Shown in pieces: positions 5,306 to 6,012 of a DNA stretch of 6,012 bases (position 1 is the stretch's first letter; every line of letters starts with the position of its first letter). Source of the DNA: an uncultured Bacilli bacterium. Its GTDB lineage: Bacteria > Bacillota_I > Bacilli_A > RFN20 > CAG-449. The notes under the pieces are model-generated. The model was not told where the DNA came from. It saw nothing but the letters and a program-made list of their open reading frames with translations, and searched no databases. Location: positions 1 to 6,012 of the forward strand of contig CANQDY010000072.1 of NCBI GenBank assembly GCA_947593895.1, written 5' to 3'. Both the position numbers and the translations under genes were made by a program.

Positions 5306-6012
5306 TTATATTTTTAAAGTTTTTAAAAACATCTTTGCATGTTCAATACCTTGCTTCGTTCTTTTAAATACCGCAGTATTCTCTAGAATATGATAACAAG
5401 CTTGACTAATTTCATCCTGCAATAATTGTTGGGCTTTTTGCAAAGAAATTTGATTTGGATATAGTTTATAAAGTCTTACAATTAAATCTTTATGAATTAA
5501 CATATCTTGATTTTTACATAAATAATCTGATAAATCAGGTCGTAAATCCTGACTTAAAATTTTAGCTATTTCCCCAATCTGTCTTTTAAGTCTTCCTGGT
5601 AAAATAAGTAATCCCATTGCCTCAATTAGACCAATTCCCTCTTTTTTTATTGAATGATATTCTGGATGAGAGTGGAAAATTCCATCTGAGTAAGTTTCAT
5701 CACAACGATTATTTCTTAATATCACATAAGCAATAAATTCATTATTTTCTTTTCTTAGAATTGGAGTAATGGCATTATGTCTTTCACTAGTGCATGCAAT
5801 AATTCCAATTTTTTCATCAGAATATTTATACCACTTACTCCTTATTTCTTCCATCGCAAGAACTATTTTTTCTTTTATTGTAGAGCGTAGTCTTATACAG
5901 GAATTAAACCAATCTAAATAATCAACAATAAGTTCTTTATCTTTACTGGAAATACTAAATAAAACTGGAGCGAACATAATTGGCATTTTGTGCTTTCCAC
6001 CTTGATAATGCT
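5306..6012 (-). CDS. galT: UDP-glucose--hexose-1-phosphate uridylyltransferase, class II, C-terminal part
   Basis: This is the C-terminal half of class II GalT, the Leloir-pathway enzyme that swaps UMP between UDP-glucose and galactose 1-phosphate. The frame stays open to the right edge. The last codons in the window read H-Y-Q-G-G-K-H-K before MPIMFAP, which is the end of the class II active-site signature (SH-x-H-[FY]-QGG), so the gene continues upstream and the Met at 5986 is internal. Counting from that Met, further family blocks are ERHNAITPILRK (68-79), VILRNNRCDE (88-97), DGIFHSHPEYHSIKKEG (101-117) and IGLIEAMGLLILPGRL (118-133). From memory the family usually reads GIFHPH...HHIKKENIGLIE, so HSH and HSIKKEG are mild departures. 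About 234 residues are visible of a family size near 490-500. The C terminus looks complete (TAA at 5306). No other galactose genes are in view; they could lie upstream. Confidence 0.95.
   Translation of the reverse strand, partial: HYQGGKHKMPIMFAPVLFSISSKDKELIVDYLDWFNSCIRLRSTIKEKIVLAMEEIRSKWYKYSDEKIGIIACTSERHNAITPILRKENNEFIAYVILRNNRCDETYSDGIFHSHPEYHSIKKEGIGLIEAMGLLILPGRLKRQIGEIAKILSQDLRPDLSDYLCKNQDMLIHKDLIVRLYKLYPNQISLQKAQQLLQDEISQACYHILENTAVFKRTKQGIEHAKMFLKTLKI

Overview
The window is very AT-rich, about 30% G+C or less in genes and clearly lower between them. Every recognisable gene reads on the minus strand. Tryptophan is encoded by TGG throughout the intact genes, so TGA appears to be a normal stop. 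The gene types are a flavodiiron protein, a class II galactose-1-phosphate uridylyltransferase, a NatAB-type ABC exporter and a MATE exporter. Together with the base composition they suggest a low-GC, anaerobic or oxygen-sensitive Firmicutes/Mollicutes-type bacterium (Acholeplasma/Izemoplasma/Haloplasma-like, Erysipelotrichia or Clostridia). The genus cannot be fixed from this sequence.

Layout in the direction of transcription (right to left). At the right edge is the C-terminal part of galT (5306-6012, start outside the window). A 740-base gene-free stretch follows. It holds terminator-like hairpins and an in-frame but stop-interrupted membrane-protein-like reading frame (4776-5114) that may be a decayed gene. 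Next comes fprA (3413-4564), complete, with its own promoter, a strong ribosome binding site and a convincing intrinsic terminator with a C(UUCG)G loop. After that is a two-gene ABC exporter: ATPase 2373-3143 and membrane protein 1205-2371. Its leader contains a 19-codon open frame with a good ribosome binding site. Downstream is a gap of almost 900 bases. It holds an open frame without a start codon directly after the permease stop, a probable intrinsic terminator, and the near-consensus promoter of the last gene. That gene is a MATE-family exporter whose N-terminal 108 codons lie at 1-325.

The genes look like separate transcription units that happen to be collinear: sugar metabolism (galT), O2/NO detoxification (fprA), export by an ABC-2 system, and cation-driven export (MATE). 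Only the ABC pair is clearly an operon. No mobile element, CRISPR array, tRNA or rRNA was seen. The items most worth a second look are the short leader ORF before the ABC operon and the two possible gene fossils in the intergenic stretches.
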